Below are positions 13,401-28,400 of a stretch of 64,000 nucleotides of DNA, piece after piece (position 1 is the first letter of the stretch; every line of letters starts with the position of its first letter). A model generated the notes under the pieces. It had not been told where the DNA came from. It was given only the letters and a program-made list of their open reading frames with translations, and searched no databases. This DNA comes from Hydractinia symbiolongicarpus (lineage: Eukaryota > Cnidaria > Hydrozoa > Anthoathecata > Hydractiniidae). The translations under genes and the position numbers were made by a program. The stretch is from contig NC_079877.1 in the NCBI RefSeq assembly GCF_029227915.1, positions 9,114,001 through 9,178,000 of the forward strand, given 5' to 3'.

Positions 13401-16400
13401 TCCCCGGGTAAACTTTTTAATTACACATTGGCAGAAGCCTCCCTAGTAGGAACTCTTACCAATGCTTAAACAGCACTATAATGTGCTTCAGAGAATTTAT
13501 TTGTGTTTATTTATGTTCAAAGCGATCTTTTATGTAGGAAAAATTATATTTCTTAAAAATAATCAAGACAAACTGGAATCTGGTACTGCATTTACATCTG
13601 AACAAGGTATAATTTTTTATTATTTATTTATCATAACCTGTTGCCCTGCCTGTTGCCCTGCTAATAGCAGAGGTATTATGAACATTGAAAATGAAACAGG
13701 ATAGATCTTTAACACCACATAAATTTAGATTAGTTTTTCATGCCACAATTTCTATATTATGATCTTTAAACAAGACCTTACTAGGAGTACAATTGTCCTT
13801 GCTAAAAATTAACATACTGAGAATACAACTTTAGTTAGCTTTGGACAAAAAAGTCATGTATTCCTTTTTGGTCAGCTTTTTTATATAGAATATATTGGTA
13901 AAGGGGGAGGGGAAGGTCTAAAAAATAAAAGTAAACAAAGAAACTCTTCATGATTCATTCATATACAACAATATCCATATGCTGCATCAGTGTGCAAAAC
14001 AGACTGTGTATGTTCCAGCCACTGCAAGTCTACTTCCAATTTTCTGTGGCCAGTTGGAGAAAATACAGTGATAAAAATACAATAGTGTCAAGTCCTCTTA
14101 AGATAAGAACTTGCAAGTTAGAAATAAAAGTTAACTGGTATATGCCTAACTAGCACCAAATTATCTTGATCATGTTCATATATTAAAACGGGATAATCAT
14201 CGTGAATAAGAGCTTTTTCTTTCGTATCATGTCAGCAGAATAAACTTTCACCAATCTAAGGTTTTCAAACATTCTTATGCTACAGAGTCAAAATATCTTG
14301 AGAATCCTCCAGCCAGGTGACAGATGCCAAATCATATGCATGAAGTATTATGCTTGCACTGGTCTACTGAATCATCTGCAGAGTGAACCTGACAATGCAG
14401 ACTATAGCATTGACCCGTTTGATGTCCCAGATGACAAGTGGTGCATGGAAGACGTTCTTCTTCTGTTAGATTAAGATGATCAAACAGATGAAGTTAATAT
14501 TATTTATTGAATTGGGAAATAGATATTATGTTTAAAATTCTAAGATATTATGTTTAAAATTCTAATATTTATTTAGCTCCTCCCTTTTTTATTTTCCTCA
14601 AAAAATTATCTCAGTAACAGAAAGAACTTTAATATTTGGCATAAATACTTATGAAGTCATCCAGCAAATTTATGATCCATAATTTTTACTTTTAGTTTTT
14701 CAACTTGTGAAATCTAAAACATCAAAATCAAAGCTTGGAATCTTGCTGGAAAATATGAATGTTAAAAATTATTATTTTGAGAATTTTCGTGTAAGAATTT
14801 TTATGATTTATACAAATCTTTTTTTTTAGATTTATTTAAAATGATCCTCTATTTTAATGTATTCATTTTTGTTTATCTACGATGCTTTTAGTCTCGTGAA
14901 TTGTTTTGTCAAGTCGTTCAACAAATCAAAATAGCTCATTCTAAAGATATTCACTCCTCAGAACTTTCTGTATTCGTTGGTTCCTGGAATATGGGTAATT
15001 TGTCTTTTGATTTGTTGCTAATGCCATTCACAATTAATCATCACTCTTTAAAAAAGAGCCAGTCATGTTGGAAAAAAGCCCAACACATATTGTAAATTTC
15101 AAGAGTGGTCATCATTACTTCGTTATAATGATAAGTTGTAGTAACACAAAAAGAAATATGATTGAAAAATCTTTATTTTTTGTGGTTTTATAAAAGTTTA
15201 TTGTAAGACATATGTAGCATCAGAATTTTGTGCAACACTGTTTTATTTTTGCTACATTACAGTCAGGGTAAATAGTGTCACAATGAAATTTTACCTTGTA
15301 CTACACGTATCATGATACCATTGCAGAAAATTAAAGTATTGCATCTTGAAGCGTTTGGTCTATTTTTTTATGTTTGTAATCCTCTATTAGTTAATTTTGG
15401 GGTATTTTTTGTAGGGGATGCTGTTGAGGGAGATATCTCTGAATGGTTTAAATGTCTTGGTCTTGGAAAGACTAGACCACAAGAGTTTTGTCATATTGCA
15501 TCAGATATTTATGCAATAGGCACACAGGTATTTATTTTATACTAGTCAGTGGCCCGTGGAAAAATCCACGGGTTCGCCTGTCCTTTTTCTACAGTATTGC
15601 GTGTGTCTTGGTACTTGTGGTACCATTTTGAATGAAAGACTGTTTTTTTTCAGGAAAGTGCTTATCATGAAAAAGAATGGGTTAAGAAAATACAAACGTG
15701 CTTAAAAAGTGTGTTTCGCAAAGAATTTAAACTGGTAAAAGTTTTTTGTACTCATTTCTCTTTCAGCTAATGATAGGGTATTTATTAATTAGTTTTATTA
15801 ATTAATGGCACATATATGCATGTATGTATATGTATAATGTGTATTATTTTTACCATTTATACACAATTTTAATTTGAAGGAACAAATAATGCAAAGTTCT
15901 CACTAGGACCAGTTAAAATTAGGTTTTTTTAACAAAAATTACATGACAAAATATTTTGTCTATAGCATTTCTTCATAAAAAGAGAAAGACAAGTCATCTA
16001 GTCATTTAGTCATCAGTATTTTTTCGGTACACTAGGTTTTTAAAGTTTATTGGGTTAATGTCTATATTGATTTGTAAATTCTAGTCATAATTTGCTATAA
16101 CACATGATTGGTTGGTTCACATGATAAAAATTTTTTAACACCTCTAGTCTTATGCTTTAGTAGATAGTTAAAGTCCATAGTGTGGTTGGCATATTTTACT
16201 TTTGATTATTATTATAATTTAGTTAACCTGCTACTCTATGTGGGACATCCGTATCATCATTTTTGTCAAATCCGAGCTACTGAACTTGGTTAACTCAGTA
16301 AAACAATCAAGTGTAAAAACTGGTATAGCTACCGTTTTAGGTAAGTGTCATTGTCACAATCTCTTTATAGTACTTGTAATAAAGATGCTATGGATTTTGT

Positions 16401-19400
16401 AAGAGCAAAATTAAAAAAAAAGTAATAATTGAAATAATTATGTAAAGAAGGTAAAAAAAGACTCCCTTGATAAGTAAGTTATTTGTATTATAAAAAAATA
16501 AAAATAAATCTCTCGTTGTATGTTTATGTTCAGACTTATCTGAATCACATTCTATCTATAAAAAGGTTTTGTTTGTTGGACAATAACACCCCTAAGGTGA
16601 ACTCATTTTAAAGAGAAAAATTGTGATATTCATTAATTAAAAATAATTTACCAAAATCATCTTTTGTAGTTACTATGCTTAGAATGCTTGTTTATTATTA
16701 GTAAATGTAGTGTTTATCTGCTTCTCATGAATTGTTCAATGTTATAAGATGACAATGAGTTTATATTAAAGATTTACCAAATAGAAGCAACAAACTGTGA
16801 AAATTTTAACAATTGTTGCAAAGATATAATACAGAAGTTTATTACAATTTTTATTTTATGTAATACTGTCAGTATTTTTATAACTTCTAAATTTGTGCAG
16901 TATGCAATGTATTTTATGTAATACTATCAGTGCAGTATGCAATGTGGAACATTAGTTCAAGTGTTGTGATCATTTTACCAGAACTTATAAATAAAATATT
17001 TAAGTTTAGAAGACTGAGAGAAGAAAAGTGTTTGGAGCGTATTCCAATTCGGTATGGATTAGTAGTGGATAAAATTTGTACCGTACAGTGAAGTCCTAAT
17101 AGATGGTTTACAAAGAAGTCTGCTCTGGTGTTTTTAATTGTCAGGCAAATAAGTTCAATTAATGGACTTTTAAACTTGAAGTGGTGATAACTGTTTAAAA
17201 GCCATATATAACACAGATATATTTATGTGAATATAGTATCACTTAAGGTAACGATCTGCAACAAATTAAAAGTGGTTAGGAGTGAGCATAGTCAGATGAT
17301 TTTATTTTTTGATGTCAGTAGATTTTATCTCAAACCTGTGTGGCATATGGAAGGTGAGAATGAAAAAGAGCAAAATAGACAGAGCCAAGAGTCTGTGATA
17401 TGTGGTAGAGAAGTTTTAAATGGATACAATTTGTTTTACTAAAAGTGCTTTAAGGTTAAGGAAGTAATATCATGTTACGTTTTCGTCCAGGATTACTCTT
17501 AAGTATTTTAGGGTTGATGTAAATAAAAGGTGACCTAGGCAGCCACCTAGTTTCAACCTAATGTTGTAGTTGTTTTTTTCCTGGTTTTTTTAAAAGGAAT
17601 AACTTCAGTGTTTTTACATGCAAAGGAATTTTATTTAGCAATTTTATTTTCTTTGCTAGATTCCATAAATAGTTAATAAAATCTCAACACGAAAGATTTT
17701 ATTTGGCTTGTGTTATTTGTGTTTTTTTATGTAAAGAATTGATCTAAACACAGTTTGTTTTTGACAAATGTCTGCATCGCAAATTTTAATTCACTTGCCT
17801 TATAATATCTTAAAATTGCTTAGGTAACAAAGGAGCAGTTGGTGTATCATTTAATGTTGGGACTACTTCGTTCTGTTTTGTAAACTGTCACTTGACTTCA
17901 GGAAATGAAAAACTACAAAGGTATGACCTTGTGCACTAGAGTATTCTTCGGTAAAAAAACTGTTCATTTAGCGTAATTAATTCATGAGGTATTTTTTTGT
18001 ATTGAATTGATTTTCATTTTTTAGGAGAAATCAGAATTTTCATAGCATATTACGAGGTTTAAATCTGGGACAGAGAGACAGTTTTGACCTAATGTTGTCC
18101 TTCCACCACTTGTTTTGGTTTGGCGATTTAAATTACAGACTTGATCTGGATGTTACAGTTAGTTTTTAATTTATTTTACTATTTAAATAGATTTAGCATG
18201 AGCTGAAATATGCATAACTTACCCTGAAATTGTAGTTAGAAGCTCAGGAATTGATTATAATTAACTTTAGGGCAATGAACATGCTTTTTATTTTTTAAAA
18301 GGATATTATAAAGTGGATTATGGAACGAGAATGGCAGAAATTGCTTGCAGCTGATCAGTTAATTGCTGAAATACGAAAAGGAAATGCCTTTATTTCTTTT
18401 GGTAGGTACAAAAGATATGTAGACAAGCGTTTCATATTACAGTCAAAACTGATTCAATGTCCACTTTTGCTTCAAGTAAGCTGCAAATATCACATTAATC
18501 AAATTTAACACTGCATTAGAATCATTGACAGTTGATTGTGCAAGCAGCTACTTTTGAGTCTAGAATGGAAGGGGCTGGAATGCAGTGAAAATCCACAGGT
18601 TCGCCTGTCCTTTTTATACCGCATTGTGTGCCTCTCGCTATTGCGCAGCTAAGCTACAATTTTGCGTGACAGACAGACTGACAGACAGACAGACAGGCGT
18701 ATACGGTATATTATAATATAGATAAATCAAAATGGTGAAAAAATCAAGAATGTAGTTTAAGGAATAAGTGCAAAAACAAGTGGTGACACCTATTCATGAA
18801 ATAAACAAAAGGCTTATGCTCCTTAAAGATATAAAAAATTTAACTTGATATTTCCGGGGTGTGATTTAGCTTTCTTTTAAATTATTTGTGTGTGTTGTAA
18901 AGGAGGAAAGCAGCAAGAATAAGAATGTTATAGGTAAAAATTTTGGACAAAATTAGAGAGGGGCATCTATTTGATATTGAAGAGTACGTATTTTTGTAGA
19001 AGAGGAAGACATATCATTTCCACCTACTTATCGATACACACGAGGAACCAGGTCAACATATTGCTGGACAAAAGAAAAAAGAACTGGGGTGAGTTCCGAA
19101 ATGCCTCTTACTCTTATTTGTAAAGTTGTTTTTTTGATTGACTTTTTTTACAGTTTATCATTCATGCAAGCCAATAATGTTTTCTTAAGTGATGTTATAC
19201 ATTATCTTTATTTAAAACAAAAAACCACATTACCATTGGTTATTGTTTGTTAAAATATTATACTGAGAATTATTATAAATATTTATCTGTGTAATGATGA
19301 ATGTTAGGTAGCTAAAGTCTTAATTCGTTTATCTAAAACTTACATGTGGCTATAAAATTTTTATTTAGACAAGAATTAATGTTCCGTCTTGGTGTGACAG

Positions 19401-22400
19401 GGTGTTGTGGAAGTCGTATCCTGAACTCACCTCCTGCAACACTACTTATGGTGAGAATAACAATTATTGTTCATTAATGTACCTTGCATCTTTTTTAAAA
19501 AATTCTAGCTCTTGTTCATTCCATTTTTCTAAACTTTTGTCTAGCTGAATATAAATGTGAATATCATGTAAAGAGAAGAAAACTTGAAAAAATTTTGTGC
19601 TTTTTAACCTTAAAATAACTGCATTTTTGGCAGCTAATCACCTCTGGTTTATTAAATTAATTTTGTATGCTTACAAGCTTTGAAATAACAAGGTTGGTAG
19701 ACAAAGTCAAAATTATTAGGAGAGGTTTGTTGACCCAATATTTGCCTTATACTTACATCGTAATGCCCTTTTATAGGTTGTACTGAAAGTATTTGTTCAA
19801 GTGATCATTCTCCAGTGTTTGCTACATTTGACGTAGGTGTTTTATCTCAGACGCTTGCTGCTTCAAGTCACGAAGGTAAGTTTGGAAAGTTTGTCATGTC
19901 ACTTGCCTCAAATATGTGTATTAGAAAATGGAGTATTAGAATTTGGAGAAGCGGTATTGATTGAAAGAAAGGTGAAATAGGCAGTAAGGTTTTGAAGATA
20001 ATTAAAGTGAGCTAGTTTGACAGCATTTATTTACAAATGTATTAAAGTCAATTGTATTGTTTGTTTACTTTGTTGTGATTTATTGTTGTTTATTTACAAC
20101 AAACAAAGATGCCATTTTAATTTTTTTTTTCATGTTTGAAATAAACACCACTGGTAGCCCTTAATCCTGATACCTGTCTTTACACTAAAGAAACTTTATA
20201 AGAGCCATACAATATATTTATTACCATCATTCATTACCATCATTTATTACCATTATTTATTACCATCATTTATTACCATCATTTGTTACCAATATAATCT
20301 TCATGTTCTCTGATTATTATAGGTTTTACTTTTTTTATTTACCCTATGCCTACAAAACTTTATTATAGATCACACAGATAGTGGCATGATCAAAGCGCTT
20401 AAGATTGTTTTCTTCTCTGCAGAGGCTAAGGTACATACAATAGCAATAATGTTTTAAGGGTTACTAAATAATGCATCTTCAGTAGTGATTGGTAACACCT
20501 TATTCATTAAAATTATGTTAACGTAATAAAAAAAATCCTAGTTTCTTTTACATGTTTTCTTCACTCTCTCTTTTACACAGTTGCCAATGCTGTCAATTTA
20601 GAACTCAATGTCACCCGTATTATACACAAGAGAATTATATAAAAAAAACACACAATGCGAAAGTATGATATCAGTTCTGTAAAATTGATGTGACCCCAGC
20701 CTTTGTCTATTTGCTTCTTGGGGATTTTCCCTGAGGAATGGATTGCTCACAAAGTCACTTTTTATGTTTAGATACTAACAAGTAGCGGCACAAAATTTAT
20801 GTTAGAATTTCATTCCAACTGCCTAGAAAGTATGTTTGTATATTATGCAATTTAAAATTTATGTTCATCTCTATGTTAGTAATTGTATTTTAGAAGTTCT
20901 TGAACTGTGGTAAAAAAATTTTAAACCTTTAGAGCGTGTTATAACTAAAAAGAATTCCTACACAAATTGCAGAAGGCAGACAGATAGTCTTTTTAGAGGT
21001 TCTATTCCTTCTGATCACAAAACATATTCCTATCCCTGGTGGACAAAAACAGATTTGGTTGATGTAAGGTTTTGTATTTGTTTTAAAAGACTACCTTCAG
21101 CTTATTTAACTTTTAACAAAGTGTTTAATTTTTTTTTGTATCGCTTAGCTTCATCCTGTGTTGTCTGACTTATGTTATCTTGAAGATCAACACTTGCTTG
21201 TTGCTGTTAAAGGGGAGGATGGCCAGGAGTATTATGGTATAAATATTTGTCTTATTAAAAGTGTGGTTATTTTCCCCATTAATATTACCAAAACTGGTTA
21301 TAAATTGCAAAAGGGAAATTCCCAAATAATGCTGACATCATCAAAAATCAACACCTGCGCAATCGCACGCTATTGAGAATCGGGAAATTCCCAAATAATG
21401 CTGACATCATTAAAAATCAACGCTTGCGCAATCGCACGCTATTGAGAATCGGGAAATTCCCAAATAATGCTGGCATCATCAAAAATCGACCCATGCGCAT
21501 TTGAGTAGGGGAAATTCCTTATTCAAAGCTATGACAGCGCTAGAAATTCTTGGTTGAAGCTTGCATGTAATAAAGAGAAATGAGTTGGTTTAAAAATCGA
21601 TTTGGTACACAAGAAATGTGCACTAGGGCGGCTCAGGAGAATTCCTTGCTACTCAAGGATGTTCCGGACCATCTCAAGACCAAGGAAATGTGCACCAGGG
21701 CTGTTGAGCGTCACTCGCGGCTGCTCGAGGTTGTCCCAGACCATTTAAAGACCCAGGAAATGTGCACTAGGGCGGTTCAAGAGTACCCTTGGTTACTCAA
21801 GTTTATTCCGGATCATCTCCTGACCCAGGAAATATGGACCAGAGAGGTTGAGGAGGAACTCCGGATACTCGAGATTGTTCCATATCGTTTCAAGACCCAG
21901 GAATGTGCGCTAGAGCTGTCGGACTGAGACCTTTGCTACTAGAATATGTCCCAGAGCATTTCAGATCTCAGGAAATGTTCCCCTGTGGGTCCACGTAGGA
22001 GTTGGTTTAGTATAAGGGTAGGGAGATCACTGGTTATCTTACAACCCTCGGGTTGTAAGATAAATGGAACACTGCGATGAATGTGAACGCATACTCGATG
22101 GGTACGACAGATCTCCTGCTGACGAAGATTCTTCATAAGAGCTAAGCTACTCTGCTGGTCCTGCTACCAGGAGTACATCACATAAAATGGTGGTAGTTGG
22201 GATTGCGCAACGATATAGAAAAACCCTTGTTGGGGTTTTGTCTCTACAATAAAGAAGATGTTGATTAAATTTGGAGACAAGACTATAAAATCCGAAGACT
22301 TTTACACCAACTCAAAACCGCTAAACATTGAAGAAGTGCAAGTCGAAAACAAAGTTGTGTAAAAAAAGTTGTGCTGAGCAACTCTATCCCAGACAATAAG

Positions 22401-25400
22401 GCGAATGATGAACGCTTCGAGATTGGTTATCAGGACCAAGACGGCAGCCTAGCACCGCTACTGCTCAAGACCCCTGAAAAGATTCGCTCCAAGGGTGTCT
22501 CTCAATACAGCGAAGGTTCCGCGCTAACTATGTCATTTGATCTGGCCAGCTATCCCGAGTGGCTAGATCAATACGAGGAGATGTTGAACAAGGTGAATTC
22601 TTTGGAAGGGTATCGCTTAACCAACGGCGGCGTAAAAAAAGGGCGGTACTTCAGCACCAAGTTGAAGAAATGGGATGGGGAGGTCAGAACCAAATTCCAC
22701 AAGAAGAAGATACCACGGGAAGCCGTGAGTGTAAGGCTATCATCAAACTAGCCAGCATCTACATGCAAGGTTCAAACTACTATCTACAGACCTACCTAGA
22801 AGAGTGTAAATTTGAGAGGCACAGCGCTTACTACTTTAGCGACTCCGATGACGATACGATCGACAGCTTCACTGTATTGTAAGTGGCTTGTCAAGGTTCT
22901 ATGGTTGTCTTCAGCCATAGAAACAAACATGAACGTTCCTGCACTGAAAAAGGAAGCAAAAGCACTACACGTTCCTCACTACCCCACAATGAACAAAGCC
23001 CCTCTTCTCGAGGCGATCCGCAAAGCCAAGTACTAGGACGTCTCAATGCAAACGGACGGCCCCTATTGCGAAAAATCGGCAGAAAAAATGGCAGAAAAAT
23101 CTCGAACAATGCCTGAGAGAGCTCGCTGAAAAGCAGCAAAGAGTCATACATGACTGTGGTCTTATCATCGATCAAGACACGGGAGAAGTACTCGAGATCG
23201 AGTAGCAGGTAATCTAGTGTGTTGTTCAACACACTAAGCTCAAGAGATTACGAATACGCAGGCGGGGCTTCTAAGTACCACTGACATACTGTGCATATTG
23301 CAGTTTTTTAAAGAGTTCATCTTTGGCTTCTTACCTGCCTTGTGCCACAAGCTGCTGACGCTCATTCTCGTTGATGGAATTCACAGCCCTTTTTGTTCGT
23401 AGTCGGATCTGCTCCTTGAGCACCATGTAATGTTGTTTTTTCTGGATGATCCACGTAAACTCATCGTTTGAAATTGTACCGTCTTGGATCGCTCTGTAGA
23501 TCTTATCGTAGACAGTGTCTAGCTTTGATTCAGCTAGGAGCTTGACGCACTCAAGCTTGCGCACTTTTGCGCCTATGTGTTTGGAAGCATTCTTCAAACC
23601 TACTTGCTCCATCCCTAAATTGCTATAGGGGCTCTGAATCCGGTTGCAAGCGTGGCAATACCTGCTAAGGAGGTGATGACAGTAACACAATCATGCCGTG
23701 ATCAGCATAGCGAAGCCCTATCCCCCAAAGCTTGAACTTTTTGTAGAGTTTTTCTCTCTCTTTGATCTCTTCTCGGAAGAACGCTTCGATCTCTTAGATC
23801 TTTTTTAACCAGTAGACCTGGCTTTCGTGGAAAGTATCATGCTCTTGCTCAGGCGCACTTGGCGGTAAAGTTGGTAAAGCTTCATAACATCAGTCATTTA
23901 TTCTATGAGCAGGTCCATCATAATTCCCACGAACGAAACGTTCTTATTGTGGTGATACTCGTCTGTCAGCATGAACTCGAGACGATCTGTCAAGCCCTTC
24001 AGGGGAAGGTACACAGGGTTATCGAAACTCCATGTAAGCATGTCTCCCCAGGCACAGCTCTTTGGTGGGAAGCACGACAAGAATTTTCGATTCCTTCCAA
24101 TCCAGTAGGCAATCATCTTCGTCCAGCTAAGGGCAAACGAGTCTCAGCCGCTGGTAGGCGTCAGTCTTGTAAAAGGAATCGTAGTCCCCCTTTGTGTAGA
24201 ACTTTTTCTGGGGATCGAAGGGTAGGCCCAAGAGCTTGTGTAGTGGTTCAAGCATGACGAGTGTGTACCCTTCGTTGACACAGAGTCTACAGAGTCCATT
24301 CTTCAGCACGAACAGCTGGATCTTACCCTGCGCTTGACTGTTGACGATAGTCACTAAAACCTTGTTCTTATAGAGACCATTCATGATCTCGATCCTCTGT
24401 AGCACATCCGTGGATCCTTCCATACGGATGGTGAAGTCAGCGTCGCTGTAGATGTTCAACCATGTAGGTCGAATGCTGATCGCCTTCAGAGCGATCCTAG
24501 TGTCCTGCCCTAGGTAGTACTTGAATATTGTGAGGTTCTCTATATCTGTGACGTAGAGTTGTCTCATGTTTCTTTAAAGAAACATGAGCATTTACTTGTA
24601 CAACCCGAAGGCAAAGTACGCGCCCAACCACGAAAGATATGTGGAGAGGCTTAAGGGGGATGACCTTTCAGTGTAGAGCATCGTCATTGACGCAAAGGGG
24701 TCCTCGTTCAAGGTGAAATTTTCAGACATCTTTGAATTCCACTCAGGTACAGCAGTGAAGGAGTGGCAGAGCCACCCTTTCAGTCTCCCCTTTCAGTCTT
24801 TGGTCTACCCAGCTCAATTTTGCCGTCTTTTGTGCAACATCCGCTTGTGGTATTTCTATGCAGCATTTACAATCCTCTTTGCCTCTAGTTCGTGCTGTCT
24901 ACAGCTTCCACGTCTACTTCCAGATACGCAATATTCTAGCAGAGCTTGCGTCCCTCTACCGGGCTCCGACAGGTTCCGACGTCTCAACAACCCCTTCAAC
25001 AAGCAAAAGTTCCACCAACTAGCTCGTGAGTTTGGAATAAGCGACAGCAAGCAGGAGTGGAGGAACGAGACCCTCTTTAGTAGCTGGCAACTTCATTGCT
25101 CGGACTATTCTGGCTCGGGCCCTAGCTATCTTGACGAGGTATCTTGGAGCCGGTGGATCCTGGAAAAATCCCAAGGTCCCACTCGTATAGCTCTCAAACA
25201 GCTCTCCCAAAGCGTACGTTTCTACGCATACCTCATCATCGAGAGTCAAGCGAACGCGAGATCTGGCATCATTGGAAACCAAGGCAGCACTATCGATGCA
25301 CAGCGTCTCTACCTGACGACCTTTGAAGAGCTGATCATCAGACCTACCGACACAAGTAAGGAGATCTGCGAGTTCTTAGACGTGCTCAAGTATGCGTGGT

Positions 25401-28400
25401 CCGAGGTTGATTTCAGCGTTGCTCATGGCGTCTATATGATCCCGAGTGACATGAGCCTTCACATTGGAAGTGTCGTGAAATTCACGAACAAGATACTCAT
25501 CAGCAAGGACTATTTTTCCATTGGTCTTAACCCGAGGATTTACACTAGCACACGCAGTAGCAAGTCGACTAAACATGAAGCACCAAGGCAAGAAAAGGGG
25601 GTAGCCGGCGACTACCCCCTTGGAAAGGGTGGGATGCGTTTGCCACACCCCCTTCGTAAAGATCAAAAGCATGATGATCACCTTGCCCGTCAGGACAGAG
25701 TCGCAGGTGATGCAGCTCAGCATGATGACACCAAGACCACATTGATTACGGGGGAGTAGGGCTAATCCTTGCCTACATCTGGCTGAAGAAATAGGTGTAG
25801 TGTGTTTTGTCAACATACTAGAGTCTTCGCCACCACTATCTTCTACGATGGTTGCTTCCTCCCCTCCCAACGTACGTCACAACAACAGTAACGACAGCAG
25901 CGATGGCCATGTAGACGTGCTGGGCAGCATGTGACGACTTTCGCCGCAACTCTAAAGAAGAATGAGACGACCGTACCAATGATCCCTGGTAAAGCAGCAC
26001 CTGCCTTAGCCGCAAGATACTTTAAAAATCTCCCGAGTCTTTCCAGCTGCTTCTCTACAAAACCCTTCCCCCTCCACTTACTCCGGCTGTGCCCGCTCCT
26101 CCATCACCTCCAGTAACTGCAAGGACGATGGTGGATATGAGCAAGCCAACAGCCAAGACGATGCTTGTGATAGTGATCCCCTGCTCCTTGAATATGATCT
26201 TGAGTTTTTCGGCCAAAGTTTTATCATCTCCAGCGATCTTCATCAGAGTCTCCTTGATGTGTAGCAGTTGACTCTGGGTGTTGGAGGATAGTAGGCTGTG
26301 TGCTTTTAGTGCTTCTTCCTTCAGATCATGGAGTCCCTCTAGCTCTTCCTTCGCTTTCGTTATGTCTTTATCCCAGATAGCTATCTGTTCCTCAGATGCT
26401 CCGGGGCCGGCTTTCTTCGCCTCAAGCCCGTTGATCTTATCCTTCGCTTTGTCTATCTCACTATCGTAGAAGATCATTTTACCTTTCAAGTGCTTGAGGT
26501 TACCCCTTAGCGTTTGTAGTTCGCTATTGAACCCTCTTCTCTCACGCTCTGTAATCTCATCCCCGCCAAAGGAAGTATCTTCAATAAGACTCCTTGTTTC
26601 ATCGAGACCATTCCTGAGTACTGGCAGCATCTCGATATCATCGCTCCTTGATCCGTGCTGCTTCCATTTGACAAGAACGTTCTGGATCCTCTGGATCCTT
26701 GCCTTGAATTTATTACCCGGTGTTTGATATTTATGAAAACCTAAGACCCTCAGACGCGTATGTCCTAAGTCCGTCTCTATAGTCGTAAGCACTATTTCCT
26801 TATAGGTTCTACCCCCCACGCTACCTCCCTAAAAAGCTTTTTACCCTCATCGGCCCTAAAATAATGATACTTTTTTATCGGTTGACGTTCGCTAAGTTTA
26901 TTATAAAGATCGTCGATGGTTTTTGTCTAAATTCTATTCCCCCAGCCCCACATCCAATCGCCTGCGTGCACCTCCCTGCTGCTGAACCGGCTGCTCTTCG
27001 GGCGTAGTGCTGGGCTCTGGAAAATCCCCAGGTCTACTAAAAGTTTCATCATCATCCCAATCTGGAATGTCTACCCCTGACGTAAAGTCCCCTTCATATA
27101 TTGGATTAATCAGCATTTATTCCACCCGGAAGTCCCTACTAATAAAACTATGAGTTTTGGAACTAAGCTAGATCCGCACAAGTGATAAAATGATGCTAGC
27201 AATGAAAGGAAAGAAGCAGTGTGTCAAGGCCTCCCATGTCCCCAGTACGATCAACCAGAAGAAAGACCTGTACGTTGACGTACCAAACATGGGACAGAAT
27301 GATGTCATTTTTCCTGGCTCTCTCAAACTCCTCTTTGACCTGGAGCTTACTGGCGCAAACACCAAACACAATCGTCAGCAACATCGGCAATGCCCTGGTG
27401 CAGAATCTTCGGATCTCGTTGCACAGCAACGAGGTTCAGAATATCAGCGACTACAATGTACTCGCCGTCTACCAGGACCTGTGACTGCCCAAGTATGCTT
27501 GCAAGAACAACCTAATTCTGGAGGGTATTAACCAGAATGGCACCATTCGCGTCCTACATGTAAAAGGGAGCACATGTAGGCAATAATGAAGAAAAGGCAA
27601 TCGTGGCAACCTATGGCAACACCTTTTGCATCCCCCTCGGCAAGATGTTTGAGTTGACGGCAGATCTACCCCTATACCAGGCAGGACTCCACAACAGGCT
27701 GCAGTTCGTACTGCACTTTGCACAGCACAGCGACGTGATTAATGACTCTGGCACGGCAGCCTCAGGGTCTACCGCAGCTAAACCAGCTGACGCCGCTTTT
27801 AAGATCACCAACATTGCCCTGGAATTTGACAAGGTGGACCACGAGGGTCTCGCAAGTGCTATAATGTCACGATACTCGAGGCTGGTCCTGCCCTATGAGA
27901 GGATACTCAGCTCCAAGGTGGTGACCATGAAAAAGGCTGACACCAGTTACAACCTCCAGATTGATACTCCTGCTAAGTCTTTAAAGGGCGTCTTACTGTT
28001 CTTCGTAGACCCTGGAAAAATCAAGGCCTACAGTGGAGTCAAAGAGGTCTTCTACAATCCAAAGATCGAGAAAATCTCAATCATGGTGGAAGGTGAGCCA
28101 AATGAACTGTATAGCCACGCCATGCTACCCAAGGACCATCTCGAACAAGCCGCGAACCTCTTTGGTAGCCCTGACTCGGAGGTGACCATCGGGCAGTTGT
28201 TCACGGAAAGATATGCGCTGTTTGCCCCCTGGTGCCCCACTATTTCAGACCGGGATAGGGTGGTGTCACCCCCGATATTTCCTTTGCAGTAGCTGCCTCA
28301 GGTCACTCCAAAATCTTACAAGTTCGAGGGTGCTCAAGCCTCACGTGCAAGCAAGCGTGCTTGGACTTTTTCAGCTCAGCTTTGATAATGGATAATATTG

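Larger units (their letters stand above)
14892..19875 (+). other. Inositol 5-phosphatase catalytic exons of the SHIP gene
   Basis: Exons from 14892 to 19875 encode the endonuclease/exonuclease/phosphatase-fold core. In order I see VFVGSWNMG (metal-binding Asn), DIYAIGTQ, MWDIRI, GNKGAVGVSF, FVNCHLTSGNEK (catalytic His), FWFGDLNYRLD (catalytic Asp/Asn), SFPPTYRYTRG, VPSWCDRVLWKS and SSDHSPVFATFDVG (catalytic Asp-His). All signature residues of the 5-phosphatase family are present, so the enzyme should be active. The following exons (20369-30070) fit the C2-like region of SHIP, including YG-ECVISMKMF and GVETGVLK. Confidence 0.95.

Noticed and set aside
14277-14474. 65-codon frame as a SHIP exon
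   Set aside because: Exons 13538-13606 and 14696-14790 join in phase and match SHIP (EQ-VFQLVKSK), leaving no place for it.
21313-21520. CRISPR-like array in the regularly spaced 69-bp repeats
   Set aside because: The whole unit is repeated, with no unique spacers; it is the inverted terminal repeat of a mobile element in a eukaryotic genome.
25376-25870. 164-residue minus-strand frame in the virus-like element
   Set aside because: It overlaps the more convincing plus-strand piece near 25480 and has no ordered domain; it could be real but support is weak.
26089-26727. Plus-strand frames opposite the coiled-coil gene
   Set aside because: Serine- and leucine-rich antisense frames of a strong minus-strand coding region.
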